Assembly: GCA_022592435.1 (NCBI GenBank)
Contig: JABYQS010000467.1
Coordinates: 1 to 21,497, forward strand
DNA length: 21,497 nucleotides
Direction of reading: 5' to 3'
DNA from: Cerioporus squamosus
Taxonomy: Eukaryota > Basidiomycota > Agaricomycetes > Polyporales > Polyporaceae
A program made the translations under genes and the position numbers. Positions within the stretch are counted from its first letter, which is position 1. Each line of letters begins with the position of its first letter. The notes under the pieces were generated by a model. It ran no database searches. It had not been told where the DNA came from and saw only the letters and a program-made list of their open reading frames with translations. Shown here piece after piece: positions 1-9,545 of this stretch.

Positions 1-30
1 AGGGAGCGAGGGGGGGAGCAATATAGTTAC

Positions 31-2382
31 CGGTCATGTCGGTGGACTGCGCTGCAGAGCCGGCAGCGATGATGCCTGCTGTCAGGTTGACCGTCTCCGC
101 GGGCTTGATCGCGAGGTGCGCGCCCTTTCCGATGCCTCCGAAGACGAGTTGCGAGGCCTGCCTGGTCGTCAGCACACTCCACAGTTTTGACAGGACTCCG
201 AGTACGATGCGCACCTTGGCGACAGCAGTGACAGGGTTGACGTCCGTTGTACCAGCAGACTGCACCCCAACAAAGGAGAACGCGAACCCAAGGATGAGCG
301 AGAGGATCGCCTCGCCGACGTTCATGTGGAACATCGTCGCAAGGATCGAGCAGCAGAGGACGATGCTCGCGGCGAGACCGCTCGTCCACCAGAGCGTCGG
401 CACGCGGTCCTCGGCGCGTGTCAGGTCCTCATCGTCCTCATCAGGGTTGGGGTTTTTCTGGAACCAGCCAAGGGGGTTCAAGCTGGCCACTTTAAGGTTG
501 CGGAGCGCTGCAGGAGTCTGTATGAGCGTTGTGGGGGCGAGGAGGTAGGGTGCGTAAGGGCCTACCGGTGATGATGAAGCCGGAATTCATGCCGAGGTCG
601 GTGAAGGAGTAGCACAACATCATCAGGATTCCAGGCCCTGGATGGCAAGCCAGTTCAGTTGCACGGTCCGGAGCAAAGGATGAAGCGTACATACAGAGCA
701 GCCAATACCGCGGAGAGGGAGCCTGAGTGAAGTCGGACTGGTCCTCGAACGAGAGCGCGTTGTAAGACACGAGAGGAAACTCATCCGAGACCGGGACTCC
801 AACGGCGAGCCCGTTCTTGACGAGTGAGGGTGCGACTGCAAGACACGATCAGGTATGCCGGTTTCTCAAGCTGCCGAATGTCACTCACTGATGCCCCATG
901 CAAGGATCGAACCCCCGACTGTTGTGCTGAGGTCAGAAAAGACGTATGCAGGTAGAGGCTGTCGAGTAACTCACAGAAGCTCCAACTTGCGTTCAAGCCG
1001 GAAAGCATTCCAGCGCCGAAGAAGGCGGGCGTAACTAGAGATGACGGTCAGAGAAAAATCCAGAAGAGATGTCTGAAAGCGATGTGCATACACTCGATCC
1101 ACCAGCCGTAGTTGTCCAGCGAGATGATGCTGGTGAAACCGAGACGGTACAGGGTCCAGCCGATGTGCCAATCGAAGAGCTGCATAAAACGGTGTCATGA
1201 GTCGCGCCCGTTGAGAGCCAAGTCTGTCAACCAAACACTCACGACACCAGGGGCATACCCGCTCACAACCTTGTACACAAAGACGATCACGAACGAGTAC
1301 AGAAGCGCAAGCGACTTCTTCCTCGCCACAACCGCACCCGTCCGGCTGTTGTGCAGCGCGTGGATCGTGACAGCAGTGGCAGCGGGGGTCGGGAACGTGA
1401 GCTTCTGCTTCACGATGTAGTACTTGCGGAGCGGGATCACGAAGAACACGCCGAAGAAGCCGGCGCACGCTGTGAGCGCGATGAGCTTCCCGATGTCCTG
1501 CTTTGGCAGAGCGGACAGGAGGTCGAGGCGATACATCGCCGGGATGGCGCTGACGAACAGGATGCCGATACCGCCGGCGGCTGTGCGAGGCGAATGTGAT
1601 TGTGGGCGCAAGCACAGGAGCGGTGTGGTGAGAATGAGCGGCGTATGTGTTCCACATCCGGAGGCACGTACCCGTGGCTGCGCTTTGAACTGTACAGTTC
1701 TCTTTAGGACCGAAGGGCCCTCCCAGCAGCCGGCCTAGGATGCCAGACTCCGGGAGAGCCTTGGAGAGCGGCTTGATGATTGCAAAACCAAAGATGGCCT
1801 GAGACGCGTCCGGACCTTCAGATCGTGGAGCGACATGTACATGGCTATGTCACTTACTCCAAATAGCTGCACACGACCAGGTCAACAATATGATTGCATG
1901 GGGCACGATGCTTGCTCACCTGAGGGCCGAATGTGAAGCCAGTTTTGAGTCCAAGGTAGATGTTAGAGGCTCCGACTGGGGACAGTGCCATCAGGTTATG
2001 CGATCACCGGAGTGAGGTACATAACTGCTCACCGACAGCTCCGAGTGCACAGCCGACAATAATAGCTCTGTGGGCCGTGTGGGATCACAACCTCGACACA
2101 AGTCGAGGATATTGACACACCTAAGGGTGAGTTGGTGGGTCTCTTCCATCTCGTCCGGGTCAGGAGGGAATGGCTTTGAGCTGTCGGGCACATAGATTAA
2201 TATGCTGGAGTGCTTGGACAGAGGTCCGGGAGGGCATACATGTCGGGCATGTCGCTCTCGTAGTCATCCACGCCATGGACCGTTTCTCCAGCGACCTTTT
2301 TCTCGTCCGTCAGGGAGCCTTGGGAGCTTTCGGCATGCTGATGCATGTTAAGCTCTGCTTCGAGTTCAATCGCGGAGCGCAT
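31..2382 (-). CDS. OPT-family (YSL-like) oligopeptide/metal-chelate transporter, 3' end outside window
   Basis: Probable multi-pass membrane importer of small peptides or metal chelates; the substrate cannot be read from the sequence. Exons inferred on the minus strand: 2382-2240, 2180-2121, 2067-2033, 1975-1920, 1866-1858, 1798-1672, 1580-1243, 1179-1092, 1034-975, 918-889, 835-695, 637-566, 507-215, 157-31. Every junction keeps frame with GT-AG ends, and about 526 residues are visible. OPT hallmarks are ASNIYLGLKTGFTFGPQ, GPFGPKENCTVQ, RKYYIVKQKLTFPTPAATA and TDLGMNSGFIT. Hydrophobic segments alternate with a charged loop (NPNPDEDDEDLTRAEDR). The start at 2382 gives an acidic cytosolic N-terminus before the first membrane segment. 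A donor opens at base 30, so the last exon or exons lie beyond the window. Exon 5 is only 9 nt. The family assignment is strong; exact splice sites are predictions. Confidence 0.88.
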
Positions 2383-3722
2383 GGCTGCCTAGACAGAGCG
2401 GCGAAACCTAGACAGCAAGAGCGAGGGGGGCAAGTGAGAAGAGGCTCCACGACTTCACCTGTTTCAACTTTATGGCAGAGAAGCTCTTGGCGTCACACGA
2501 ACCCGGCGCCGGGTCGGCCACCATGAATTGAGGCGACGCACAGGATCGTTTAGAGTCAGAGGTTCGGCGTGAGAAGCCCATCTAGGTATCCAGGTGGTGC
2601 TGCGACAGATGGCCTGCGCGGTGAGAAGGTCCATCTCCGGATTCGCTTACCATCGGGCGCGTTCGTACGACACATGTCCATGCGCTCGGATTGAAATGAG
2701 AAGTTGACCCTTCAATCGAGGACAGGTGCGGATCCGCGTGAATGTGGGCTCCGAGCACGGCCTTACTGATGTTCATGTGCCTCCGGGTTGGTAGTCTTCT
2801 CGAAGCGTGTTTCATAGACCTCCCGGGCTCGCGTAGCTTCGGAGCTCAACGAAGAGTCTGCATGTTGTCCGGGATATATAGTCGCTGGCATCGGAAGCAA
2901 TTGGTGTTAGCATACGGTAAACAAAACAGTTGTAGCGACTTGGTTACCGCAGTTGATTTGATCATGATCAGTTCGCAGAACTGCTCATCAAGGAAGCACG
3001 CATTACTGAAGAGCATTGTTCGGTTCGTAGACGTCTGAGAGGAGGTAGAGACTCAAATCAAGTACCATCCACTGACGATGGTGGAAGTTCGGAGTACGAG
3101 CGCTCTCAATTTCGGAGGAGTGCCTACGTAGGCGCTAGACAGCTTCAGCTGGTTGGCCTCGGGCCATCGATACACTTTCCTCCTTTAACTTTCTTCGCGT
3201 TTGCGGCACTTCACAACGTCTGCATTGCATTGCATGATTTACGACCATCACCATGGTTCTGCCCTACTCCAGCAGGTCACTTTGTAGTGATTACACGTTT
3301 GGCAGTGATACGTACACTGGCATTGGCACGCCGGAGTCCTCGTTGGGCCCGGCCCCACGTGGCGCGATACACCATTGGAGGCTACGTTCAACGCGGATCG
3401 TTCGTGTTATTACTTTGGGGACCGGCGGGCGTCCGCGTCACGGTTGTTTGGGGTCGGTCACTTGAAGGTCATTCCCGATCCCTTGCGATCCTACCCCATG
3501 GTCCTACACCGTAGGGCGAGGATGTGTTTCACTTGTGCGACCAAGTTGCTCTTATAACGCCGGTCTCTTCCCCAGCGCAGTAGCATGGACTGCGTACATG
3601 CCTGTCATTGCTGTGATCTAATGCCGGACCCGATGCGTTGACTCGACCACGGTACTACCTCTGGAGCTCAGTAGCCTTCCATCTCCTATCCATCTCTCAT
3701 CCTCTCGGCCCCCTAGCTACAG
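2383..3722. other. Intergenic region between divergent OPT and GST genes
   Basis: No convincing gene. Open frames here are short, use unbiased codons and match no family I recognise. The region must hold the promoters of both flanking genes. The only clear core-promoter-like element is an ATATATA run at 2874-2880. It lies about 490 bp from the OPT start and 840 bp from the GST start, so its owner is uncertain. A small GCATT tandem sits near 3221-3235. Confidence 0.5.
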
Positions 3723-4701
3723 ATGTCTGGCAAGCAGATCACCTTCTATACGGCAGCGGTGAGTATGATTGAACGCTGCTCTGGGGTAGCTCTACTCACC
3801 CTCATCTTCTCTGGACAGTACTCCCCATTCTCCGAGAGAGTCGGTCTTCGGTTGTCGCTGTTGGCGCATGGTGCTGACCTTAGGCCTGTCTCACAGGTGC
3901 GCCTGGCGCTGGACGAAGCAGGTGCAACATACACCGTCCACGAGTTCGACAAAAGTCGTACCAAGCCTGAGTGGTACTACCAGATCAACCCGTTGGGCAA
4001 GGCGCGTACTCGACACGAGCCCCTGACTGAGCTCTGACGACTGACCCCCGACATGCAGATCCCCGCTCTGACGTACGGAGGGCCCGACGTCCCGCCAGAC
4101 CAGCCTTCTCCGGAGTCCGCGAAGTTGTTCGAGTCGCTCCCCCTGCTCGAGTTCATCGCCGAGATCTACCCCGAGGCTCAACTCCTGCCAACCGACCCTG
4201 TCCTGCGCACCAAAGCCCGCACCTTCATCCAGCTCTATACCAACTACGTGCACGACCTGTTCAGGAGCGCCTTCTTCCTCGGGCAGCCCGCCGACCCGAT
4301 TCTGGAGGCGATCGAGAAGCTACAGCAGGCGCTCGCCCCGACGGGATACGCTGTTGGTCAGTTCTCCATCGCCGACATCGCGGTGGCGCCGTTTCTCATG
4401 CGCATGATGCTCTTCCTCAAGACGGATCTGGGAGCGTATAGCGCGGAGGATGGCCAGAAGATGCGCGAGGCCCTCGGGAGCGAGAGGTTCGCGCGGTTCG
4501 GCCGGTACATCCAGGATTTGCACGCGCGGCCGAGCGTCAAGAGAAACTGGGACGATGTTAGTGTGTTATGACGTGCTACTCTGGGTGGTGCCTTGACTGA
4601 GATGCGCTTTTGGGTTACAATAGGCTCTCCAGATCGAACTGTGGAAGGACCATCCCGCTTTCCAGCGCAAGGCTACGAAGGAAGCGGCGACTGCGGCCTA
4701 G
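3723..4701 (+). CDS. Glutathione S-transferase, fungal-specific class (GSTFuA-like)
   Basis: Cytosolic glutathione transferase, likely in detoxification or ligand binding. Exons 3723-3758, 3819-3839, 3897-4001, 4059-4556 and 4633-4701 give about 242 residues. The N-terminal thioredoxin-like domain (about 5-85) reads ITFYTAAYSPFSERVRLAL, with Ser14 where omega-type GSTs carry the catalytic Cys. It continues to the cis-Pro segment NPLGKIPAL (Pro56) and the glutathione-binding Glu79-Ser80. The C-terminal all-helical domain follows, with GQFSIADIAVAPF as the conserved N-capping region. From memory it resembles the GSTFuA class of wood-decay basidiomycetes, but the subclass is uncertain. Intron 3 (4002-4058) appears to start with GC, because only that donor joins NPLGK to IPAL in frame. 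The last exon is needed: reading through at 4557 would end the protein early and lose a 22-residue helical tail. Confidence 0.87.
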
Positions 4702-5571
4702 AGCTGCGGACGAGTCCGATGCTTGTCACCTTCATTCAGATTTGGATCGTACAGGCCCCGAATACCTCTCGTGTTGTATGTTACGTACTCCGGTGCAGGC
4801 AAGAATGGTGACGCCAATGCAGCGGACGTTCCTTGCACTTGAACCGCCAGGCTGGCCTGGTCAACGATGGCATCAACATCTCCGGTGGACCGTTATGCGC
4901 GCAGACAGGTATGTCGTGAAGGCACTGGCCGAAGTCTCCGCTCTGAACGATGCGAAGTATGAGAGCATTAAGGATGTCGGGACACGAGTACCCTCAGGAT
5001 GTGATTGATGGGAGTTTATGTGCAGAGCTTGGGAAACGTCATGCCTATCATTGCTGACAATATTGGCATGTCGACAGGACATCGCGAATATCTTCGCTGG
5101 CCATGATGATCGGGGAGCTGCTTCCAGATGCGCAAGTTCACTTCTATAGCGCGACCTAGCGGCGTCTTCGGTCATCATTACATGTTCAGGCACTTGCAGT
5201 GCGCAGTTGCTTCCCGGTCCTGCCAATGTCACGTCTGATATTCCCGTGCCACCCCTTTCAGCATGTCGCTTGGTGAGAAGATGGACCCAGAGTGCAGGCT
5301 CACTGATTACACAGTCCACTACTTATCAGAGTCTTGTGCCGCTGAGGATCACCATCGAGGATCACCATCGTGCGCGGGCGCACATCTGTGCGACGTCTAA
5401 CCTCCACCATTCGGCGCTCGATGATTCTCGTGCAAGCAGAACAAGAAAAGAACATATCGACGAGATAGCCATCAAACACCTGGTCGTGCCCTCAAAACCC
5501 AATCAGGCGGACAGCAATCATTCGCACGAGCGAACAGCGTCCGTACATAAGGAGCAGCTGAGCCATCTCGT
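4702..5571. other. Intergenic region, no assignable gene
   Basis: Several short open stretches on both strands (for example around 4790-4910 and 5070-5130) look faintly coding, but they change frame within a few dozen codons and match no family I recognise. They may be relics or chance in GC-rich DNA. A perfect 13-bp tandem duplication lies at 5344-5369. The segment just before 5641 must serve as leader for the F-box gene. Confidence 0.45.
5344..5369. repeat. Two-copy 13-bp tandem duplication
   Basis: The unit GAGGATCACCATC occurs twice head to tail, perfectly. It lies upstream of the F-box gene. No function is suggested; it looks like a slippage duplication. Confidence 0.85.
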
Positions 5572-5640
5572 GTGCTATCCAGGTTCTATCCTCTACTACG
5601 CCATTCCCACACTGAGCCATCCTCTCGTCCAGCTGCCCGA

Positions 5641-7047
5641 ATGCGAGACTTGGACTGCCTTCCCTACGACGTCTGGCATGTCATCTTCCAGCTGGTCTGC
5701 ACAGACGGTGGGAGAGCCGGGTGCGTGCTCGCACAGACCTCCAAGTCCTTCCGTGCACTCTCCGCCGCTGCACGCTTCCATTCCCTCGCGCTCTCCAGCG
5801 TCACCCAAGTGAAGCACTTCCTCATCTGCCTCCAGCGCATCCACCGCTTCGAACACCCCGCGCCCTCCCACTCGAGCAGCACGCTGGGCATAGCGGGCGC
5901 GGGCGGGACCACGCCGCCCATCCACAACCTCCTCCTCTCCTTCCTTCCAGGCACGTGCGACGCTCCGCAGCGCACGTTCCGAAAATGGACCGACTATGCA
6001 CGCGACGAGCGGTCGCTCGTCTTCCAGCTCGCGAACGACCACCGCACGTGGGCCGCCGCAAAGACCGCGTGGAACCGCGACTTCATCCTGCACGTCTCGC
6101 GCCTGCTCCAGCTCGCCGCGCCCACGCTGCGTGCGCTGACCGTCCTGCAGTGTCCGGAGATCCGCCTGCCCCTCGTGCCGTACCGCCTCCCTGCGCTCAG
6201 GGAGCTCACCCTGCTCGGGGAGGACAGGCTGTTCCTGCGCGTGCAGGGCCCCGGTGCGCTCGTCCCGGGACAGAACGACCCCTCCGACTTCGAGTTCTAC
6301 GCGGTGCCCGCACCCCCGGCCGACAAACCGCCGTTTCCCGCCCTCACGCACCTGCACGTCGTGTTCACGGGGCCCAAACTGCACCCATGGGAGAAGACAC
6401 TCCCGCGCTGGGCTGCGATAGCCCCCGCGGTGACGCATCTGCGGATATCGCAAGGCAACGCACGCGTGCCCGCGGTGCTCGGGGAGATGCTGGGCGTGCT
6501 TCCTCCTCCGGCAGCGACCCCCACCGAAGAGGGCGACGCAGATCCGGAGGCTATCGTGCACGGGCCGCAACCCGGGGCGGAGCTCTTGTATCCAAGTCTG
6601 CGCGTCGTCGTCGTGCAGCTGTCTGGGGCGCGGAAGACCAACGCGCCGCAGGATCCGGAGAGGCGCGAGCTGGAGCGGATCCATGACGACTGCTCTTCCG
6701 ACTTCGAACACTCGACCAGACTCGTGATCCTGCGCAACCGCGCCTACATGCCTGGATACTGGGAGTCGAGGCTGCAGTGGGAATGGCGCGAGCGCATGGT
6801 CGGGGGCGGGGGGTGCTGGACGGAGAACGAGACTGACGAGGATGCCTGGAAGGTGTTCTCGTTGGAGAAGCAGCCTGGAGCCGGGAAGAGGAGGAAGGGA
6901 AAGTCCGAGATGGCCGTCAACGTCAGAGAACTGCGCGATGGCAGCAGCGACAGCCAGTCGACCGTGTCGGACGCCAGATCCGGGAAGAAGTGGTGGAGAG
7001 TCCTGGCTAACGGCATCCCCCATGTAAGGAAACGTAGTGTAGCGTAA
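5641..7047 (+). CDS. F-box-like domain protein, single exon
   Basis: Likely substrate-recognition subunit of an SCF-type ubiquitin ligase, or an F-box-derived protein; the substrate is unknown. About 468 residues from the Met at 5641. That Met sits directly before the F-box-like segment LDCLPYDVWHVIFQLV (residues about 4-19), which is followed by a serine/alanine-rich helical part ending near residue 60. An upstream in-frame Met at 5572 would add 23 residues. Further on are leucine-rich-repeat-like stretches such as LRALTVLQCPEIRLP, LPALRELTLL and AVTHLRIS, then a charged C-terminal tail rich in Trp, Lys and Arg. The same order (F-box, FLPG, PALRELTLL, THLRIS) recurs in the broken copy at 20178-21241. 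A long antisense frame over this gene is a composition artefact. The F-box call is strong; the LRR call is weaker. Confidence 0.82.
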   Translation: MRDLDCLPYDVWHVIFQLVCTDGGRAGCVLAQTSKSFRALSAAARFHSLALSSVTQVKHFLICLQRIHRFEHPAPSHSSSTLGIAGAGGTTPPIHNLLLSFLPGTCDAPQRTFRKWTDYARDERSLVFQLANDHRTWAAAKTAWNRDFILHVSRLLQLAAPTLRALTVLQCPEIRLPLVPYRLPALRELTLLGEDRLFLRVQGPGALVPGQNDPSDFEFYAVPAPPADKPPFPALTHLHVVFTGPKLHPWEKTLPRWAAIAPAVTHLRISQGNARVPAVLGEMLGVLPPPAATPTEEGDADPEAIVHGPQPGAELLYPSLRVVVVQLSGARKTNAPQDPERRELERIHDDCSSDFEHSTRLVILRNRAYMPGYWESRLQWEWRERMVGGGGCWTENETDEDAWKVFSLEKQPGAGKRRKGKSEMAVNVRELRDGSSDSQSTVSDARSGKKWWRVLANGIPHVRKRSVA

Positions 7048-7588
7048 GCAGAGAGCGGTGGCCGACATTGGAACTGCGCGAGCTGAGTTCGTTGATACGG
7101 ACACGAACTTGTCTCCCGTAGGCAGACGATTGGGCGGGCCTATTGAAGGGGGGAGGACGGCCCTACAACCGTGTCAGCAGCGTATGAGCAAGACGACGCA
7201 CCACAGGATCGTACCGGCTCTGCAGGCACAGAAGACATGATATTGTGGCGTTCGATGCTTCCCGACGCGACATCGTTGCATGGAGAAGGCAAGAAGACGT
7301 TGAAGATATACGCATCCGGAGTTTTCGTTATCGTACCCACAACGCGAGTCGGACAAGGTAGGCACGGAGGATGTTATGAATTGTGTTCTTGTGCTTACTA
7401 CATGCCTTCTGGACAGGAAAGTACACGATATAGCTCTTCGCGCGGGGGCACAGGCAGGGCACGAGGTGCGAGGGAGGCTTGGGGAGGAAACAAGACTGCG
7501 ACAAGGGTGCGACAGCCGCTCGACAAGGTTGGACAGCTGTCTCACAGAAGTAAATTGAGTTTCGGAGTTTCAAAGTGGCGCGCGGGGG
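7048..7588. other. Intergenic region between F-box gene and RRM gene
   Basis: Open frames occur on both strands but lack recognisable domains. The upstream part probably holds the F-box 3' UTR, and the distal part the promoter of the RRM gene. Nothing else is seen. Confidence 0.5.
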
Positions 7589-7597
7589 ATATAAGGC
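7589..7597 (+). promoter_or_regulatory. TATA-like element of the glycine-rich RRM gene
   Basis: GATATAAGG lies about 140 bp upstream of the start codon at 7735. A pyrimidine-rich leader of CTCCTG and TTTCCC type follows, as is common for highly expressed fungal genes. Confidence 0.5.
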
Positions 7598-7734
7598 GCA
7601 GCGGGGCCTCGGAAAATTCTCAGGCCTCTTGCTCTTGACCAGCTCCTGCTTTCCCTGTCCTCGTCCCGGTTCCGTTCGATTTCGATTCTCGTCAAGGTCC
7701 CGCTGTACAGTAGCAGTATCGATTCAATCTCATC

Positions 7735-8605
7735 ATGTCCGCCAAAGTATACGTCGGGTCAGTTTCGTTGAATCTTACACGCGGCGCCCCCGCGTGGCCA
7801 TGCTTCCCGGACCGCACGACTGATGCGCTCTGTATTCCCGTCTTTTAGCAACTTGAGCTGGAACACTACGGATGATACCCTCCGCAGCGTCAGTTTGCTT
7901 TTCAACACGCGATGGCTGCCGTCGCGTGTCTCCCGTTGTGTCCTGTGTCTGATTGGTCGTTGTTTGTCATGCGCTCGTTAACACAGGCCTTCTCTTCCTA
8001 TGGCCAAGTCCTCGACGTACGCGATCCCCTTGCACGAGCCTCGTGGCTGCGAAACGACTGCCATGAGGTCTCGATGGCAAAGTTCTCATCGTGCTGATTA
8101 TATCTTCGTCTCTTGCAGTCCATCGTGATGCGCGATCGTGAGACCGGCCGCTCCCGTGGCTTCGGCTTCGTCACCTTCGGCAATGGCACCGAGGCCCAGG
8201 CCGCCATCGACAACCTCAACGAGCAAGAGCTCGACGGTCGTCGCCTCAAGGTCAACCTCGCCAATGCCCGCGGCAGCGGCGGCGGCGGAGGTGGAGGTCA
8301 GTCAATTTGCTTCAGATATGGTTCATCGTTATCGATCATCACCTAATCAGGCTACGGTGGTGGAGGTTACTCCGGCGGCGGCGGCTACGGTGGTGGCCAG
8401 GGCGGCTACGGCGGTGGAGGCTACGGCGGCCAAGGTTCGTTTGGCCAGCAGGGCTTCGGTGGTATGCGAGGTTGCGCACGCAGCCTGAGAAGAACATGGT
8501 GCTTACTATTGGTCTGCAGGTGGTTACGGCGGTGGCCAGCAGGGCGGCTACCAGTCTGGCGGCTACGGCGGCGGAGGCTACGGCGGCCAGCAGGGTGGCT
8601 ACTAG
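7735..8605 (+). CDS. Glycine-rich RNA-binding protein with one RRM
   Basis: Small RNA-binding protein of the GRP type, expected to bind RNA in nucleus or cytoplasm as a chaperone or splicing modulator. Exons 7735-7757, 7849-7888, 7987-8016, 8119-8296, 8351-8461 and 8520-8605 give about 155 residues. The RRM spans residues about 4-81, with RNP2 at KVYVGNL (4-10) and RNP1 at RGFGFVTF (44-51). The aromatic residues needed for stacking on RNA are present. Residues about 84-155 are a Gly/Tyr/Gln-rich low-complexity tail of GGYGG and GGGGY units, of a kind that often drives condensation. The first three introns (91, 98 and 102 nt) are longer than most in the window, and intron 3 can fold into a strong hairpin. 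At least one intron probably follows the stop codon. A U2 snRNA gene lies downstream on the same strand. Confidence 0.93.
8035..8073 (+). other. Stable hairpin inside intron 3 of the RRM gene
   Basis: CGAG-CCTCGTGGC (8035-8047) can pair with GCCATGAGG-T-CTCG (8060-8073), giving a 13-bp stem with one G-U pair and one bulged base around a 12-nt loop. It lies wholly within the intron. It could regulate splicing or be chance. Confidence 0.45.
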
Positions 8606-8615
8606 ATGCCCACAG

Positions 8616-8673
8616 GTATGTTGCGCTGTCTTCCATGCTTCGCGACATTTGACTGACGACGAAGACATAGCAG
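8616..8673 (+). other. Probable 3' UTR intron of the RRM gene
   Basis: Eleven bases after the stop codon a donor GTATGT is followed by a CTGAC branch-site-like motif and a TAGCAG acceptor. The length of 58 nt is typical for this genome. No coding sequence resumes afterwards, so it would lie in the 3' UTR. Confidence 0.55.
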
Positions 8674-9326
8674 GCGATGCCTTCTGTGTCCCTCATCCAT
8701 ATCTGATTCCTCGTGTCTTTCTTGCTCGACCCACTCATCCACAACACTCCTTACACCCGCTGTCCTTTCTGTAAGCACTCGTCGGTTTCGTCCTGGTCGT
8801 CTCGTCTCGATGCGTCTCGGTTATGTCACAAATGCGGCCTGTACTTTTAGGAGTTCCCGTCCCCCTGTGTACTGCTTCCCCTCTCCACATCGTCTCGGAT
8901 CCCCACATAGCGCGTTGTGGGTGGGTGTGTCATCTCACGTTCCTCGTTGTATCAAAATGTGATTGCTTGCACTCCCTCATTCCATGTGTGCGTCGTGGTC
9001 TCGCAGTCAACGTGTGCATTGTACATAAGTTCTCTTGGGCCCCAACGCCGCGTACGGGCAGACTGCCTACTGACATGCTCGTTTTCTGGGCCCACAGCAT
9101 CTTATCGTGCGAGTGGTGTGCGAGTTGTGTCTGGCTGAGTTACGAGGCGCATTTACCAACTCCGAGTTCCCAACGACGCCGACGTCCGACGAGTCGGCTT
9201 GCGCCGTCGCACCGAATGTTTGGTCGTGTTATGATCCAAAGCTGCCGCCTTCCTTTCTCGTTGCTGGCCGCCTCTCGGGCGTCTCGGCGACCTTAAGCGA
9301 GGTGGTCCGTGCGCATCCCTCCAGGG
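8674..9326 (+). other. 3' UTR of RRM gene and upstream region of U2
   Basis: No protein gene is supported. A second possible UTR intron runs from GTAAGC at 8771 to TTTTAG at 8850. The distal part should contain the upstream promoter of the U2 gene. Open frames here, including one running into U2, have no domain signal. Confidence 0.45.
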
Positions 9327-9334
9327 TATATAAA
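9327..9334 (+). promoter_or_regulatory. TATA box of U2 snRNA gene
   Basis: A perfect TATATAAA starts 33 bp upstream of the inferred U2 5' end, the usual TATA-to-start spacing. Confidence 0.75.
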
Positions 9335-9359
9335 CCTCTCGACGTTCGTCTGTGTTTCC

Positions 9360-9545
9360 TCACCACTCTGGCCTTTTGGCTTAGATCAAGTGTAGTATCT
9401 GTTCTTAATAGTTTAACCACTATTATGGAGGCACCGCCTCCATTATTGGTTATCTAATTTTTGCCACCCTTGTCCCCCGAGCTCTGCTTGCAACTCGGGG
9501 GCGCGATGACCTTGCCGTTGCACTGCTGGCTTGTGTTGTCGGGGG
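9360..9545 (+). ncRNA. U2: U2 spliceosomal snRNA
   Basis: U2 RNA pairs with intron branch sites in the spliceosome. The 5' half carries the near-universal U2 signature: CCTTTTGGCTTAGATCAAG followed by TGTAGTATCTGTTCTTA. The branch-recognition element GTAGTA is at 9392-9397. Stem IIa is TAATAGT/ACTATTA (9406-9412 with 9419-9425). A second hairpin, GGAGGC-ACC-GCCTCC, is at 9427-9441. A canonical Sm site, AATTTTTG, is at 9456-9463. An 8-bp stem III is CCCCCGAG/CTCGGGGG (9474-9481 with 9494-9501). It is followed by a stem-loop IV candidate with a TTGCACTGCT loop, where U2A'/U2B'' would bind. The 5' end is placed by matching the usual ten bases before GGCC; the 3' end is estimated from structure and the usual length of about 188 nt. 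Both ends may be off by several bases. Confidence 0.93.

Noticed and set aside
889..918. A GGTTCGATCC motif on the minus strand resembling a tRNA T-arm
   Set aside because: It is exon 10 of the OPT gene (GGSILAWGI), in frame with good splice sites. No acceptor stem or anticodon arm can be built around it.
4873..5319. A 148-codon minus-strand frame between the GST and F-box genes
   Set aside because: It has no domain and no promoter or splice context, and plus-strand fragments in the same DNA look equally (un)convincing.
5721..6686. A 321-codon Arg/Pro/Ala-rich frame on the plus strand inside the F-box gene
   Set aside because: It is an out-of-frame shadow of the F-box coding sequence with extreme amino-acid bias and no motif.
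5596..7104. A 502-codon open frame antisense to the intact F-box gene
   Set aside because: It mirrors a high-GC coding gene, is rich in Arg, Gly and Glu, has no domain, and overlaps a frame with a clear F-box and a paralogue. It is a composition artefact.
7171..7638. A 155-codon frame upstream of the RRM gene
   Set aside because: It overlaps the TATA-like element, has no recognisable domain and uses unbiased codons.
9107..9457. A 116-codon frame running through 9107-9457
   Set aside because: It crosses the U2 TATA box and the U2 RNA itself, and shows no protein motif.
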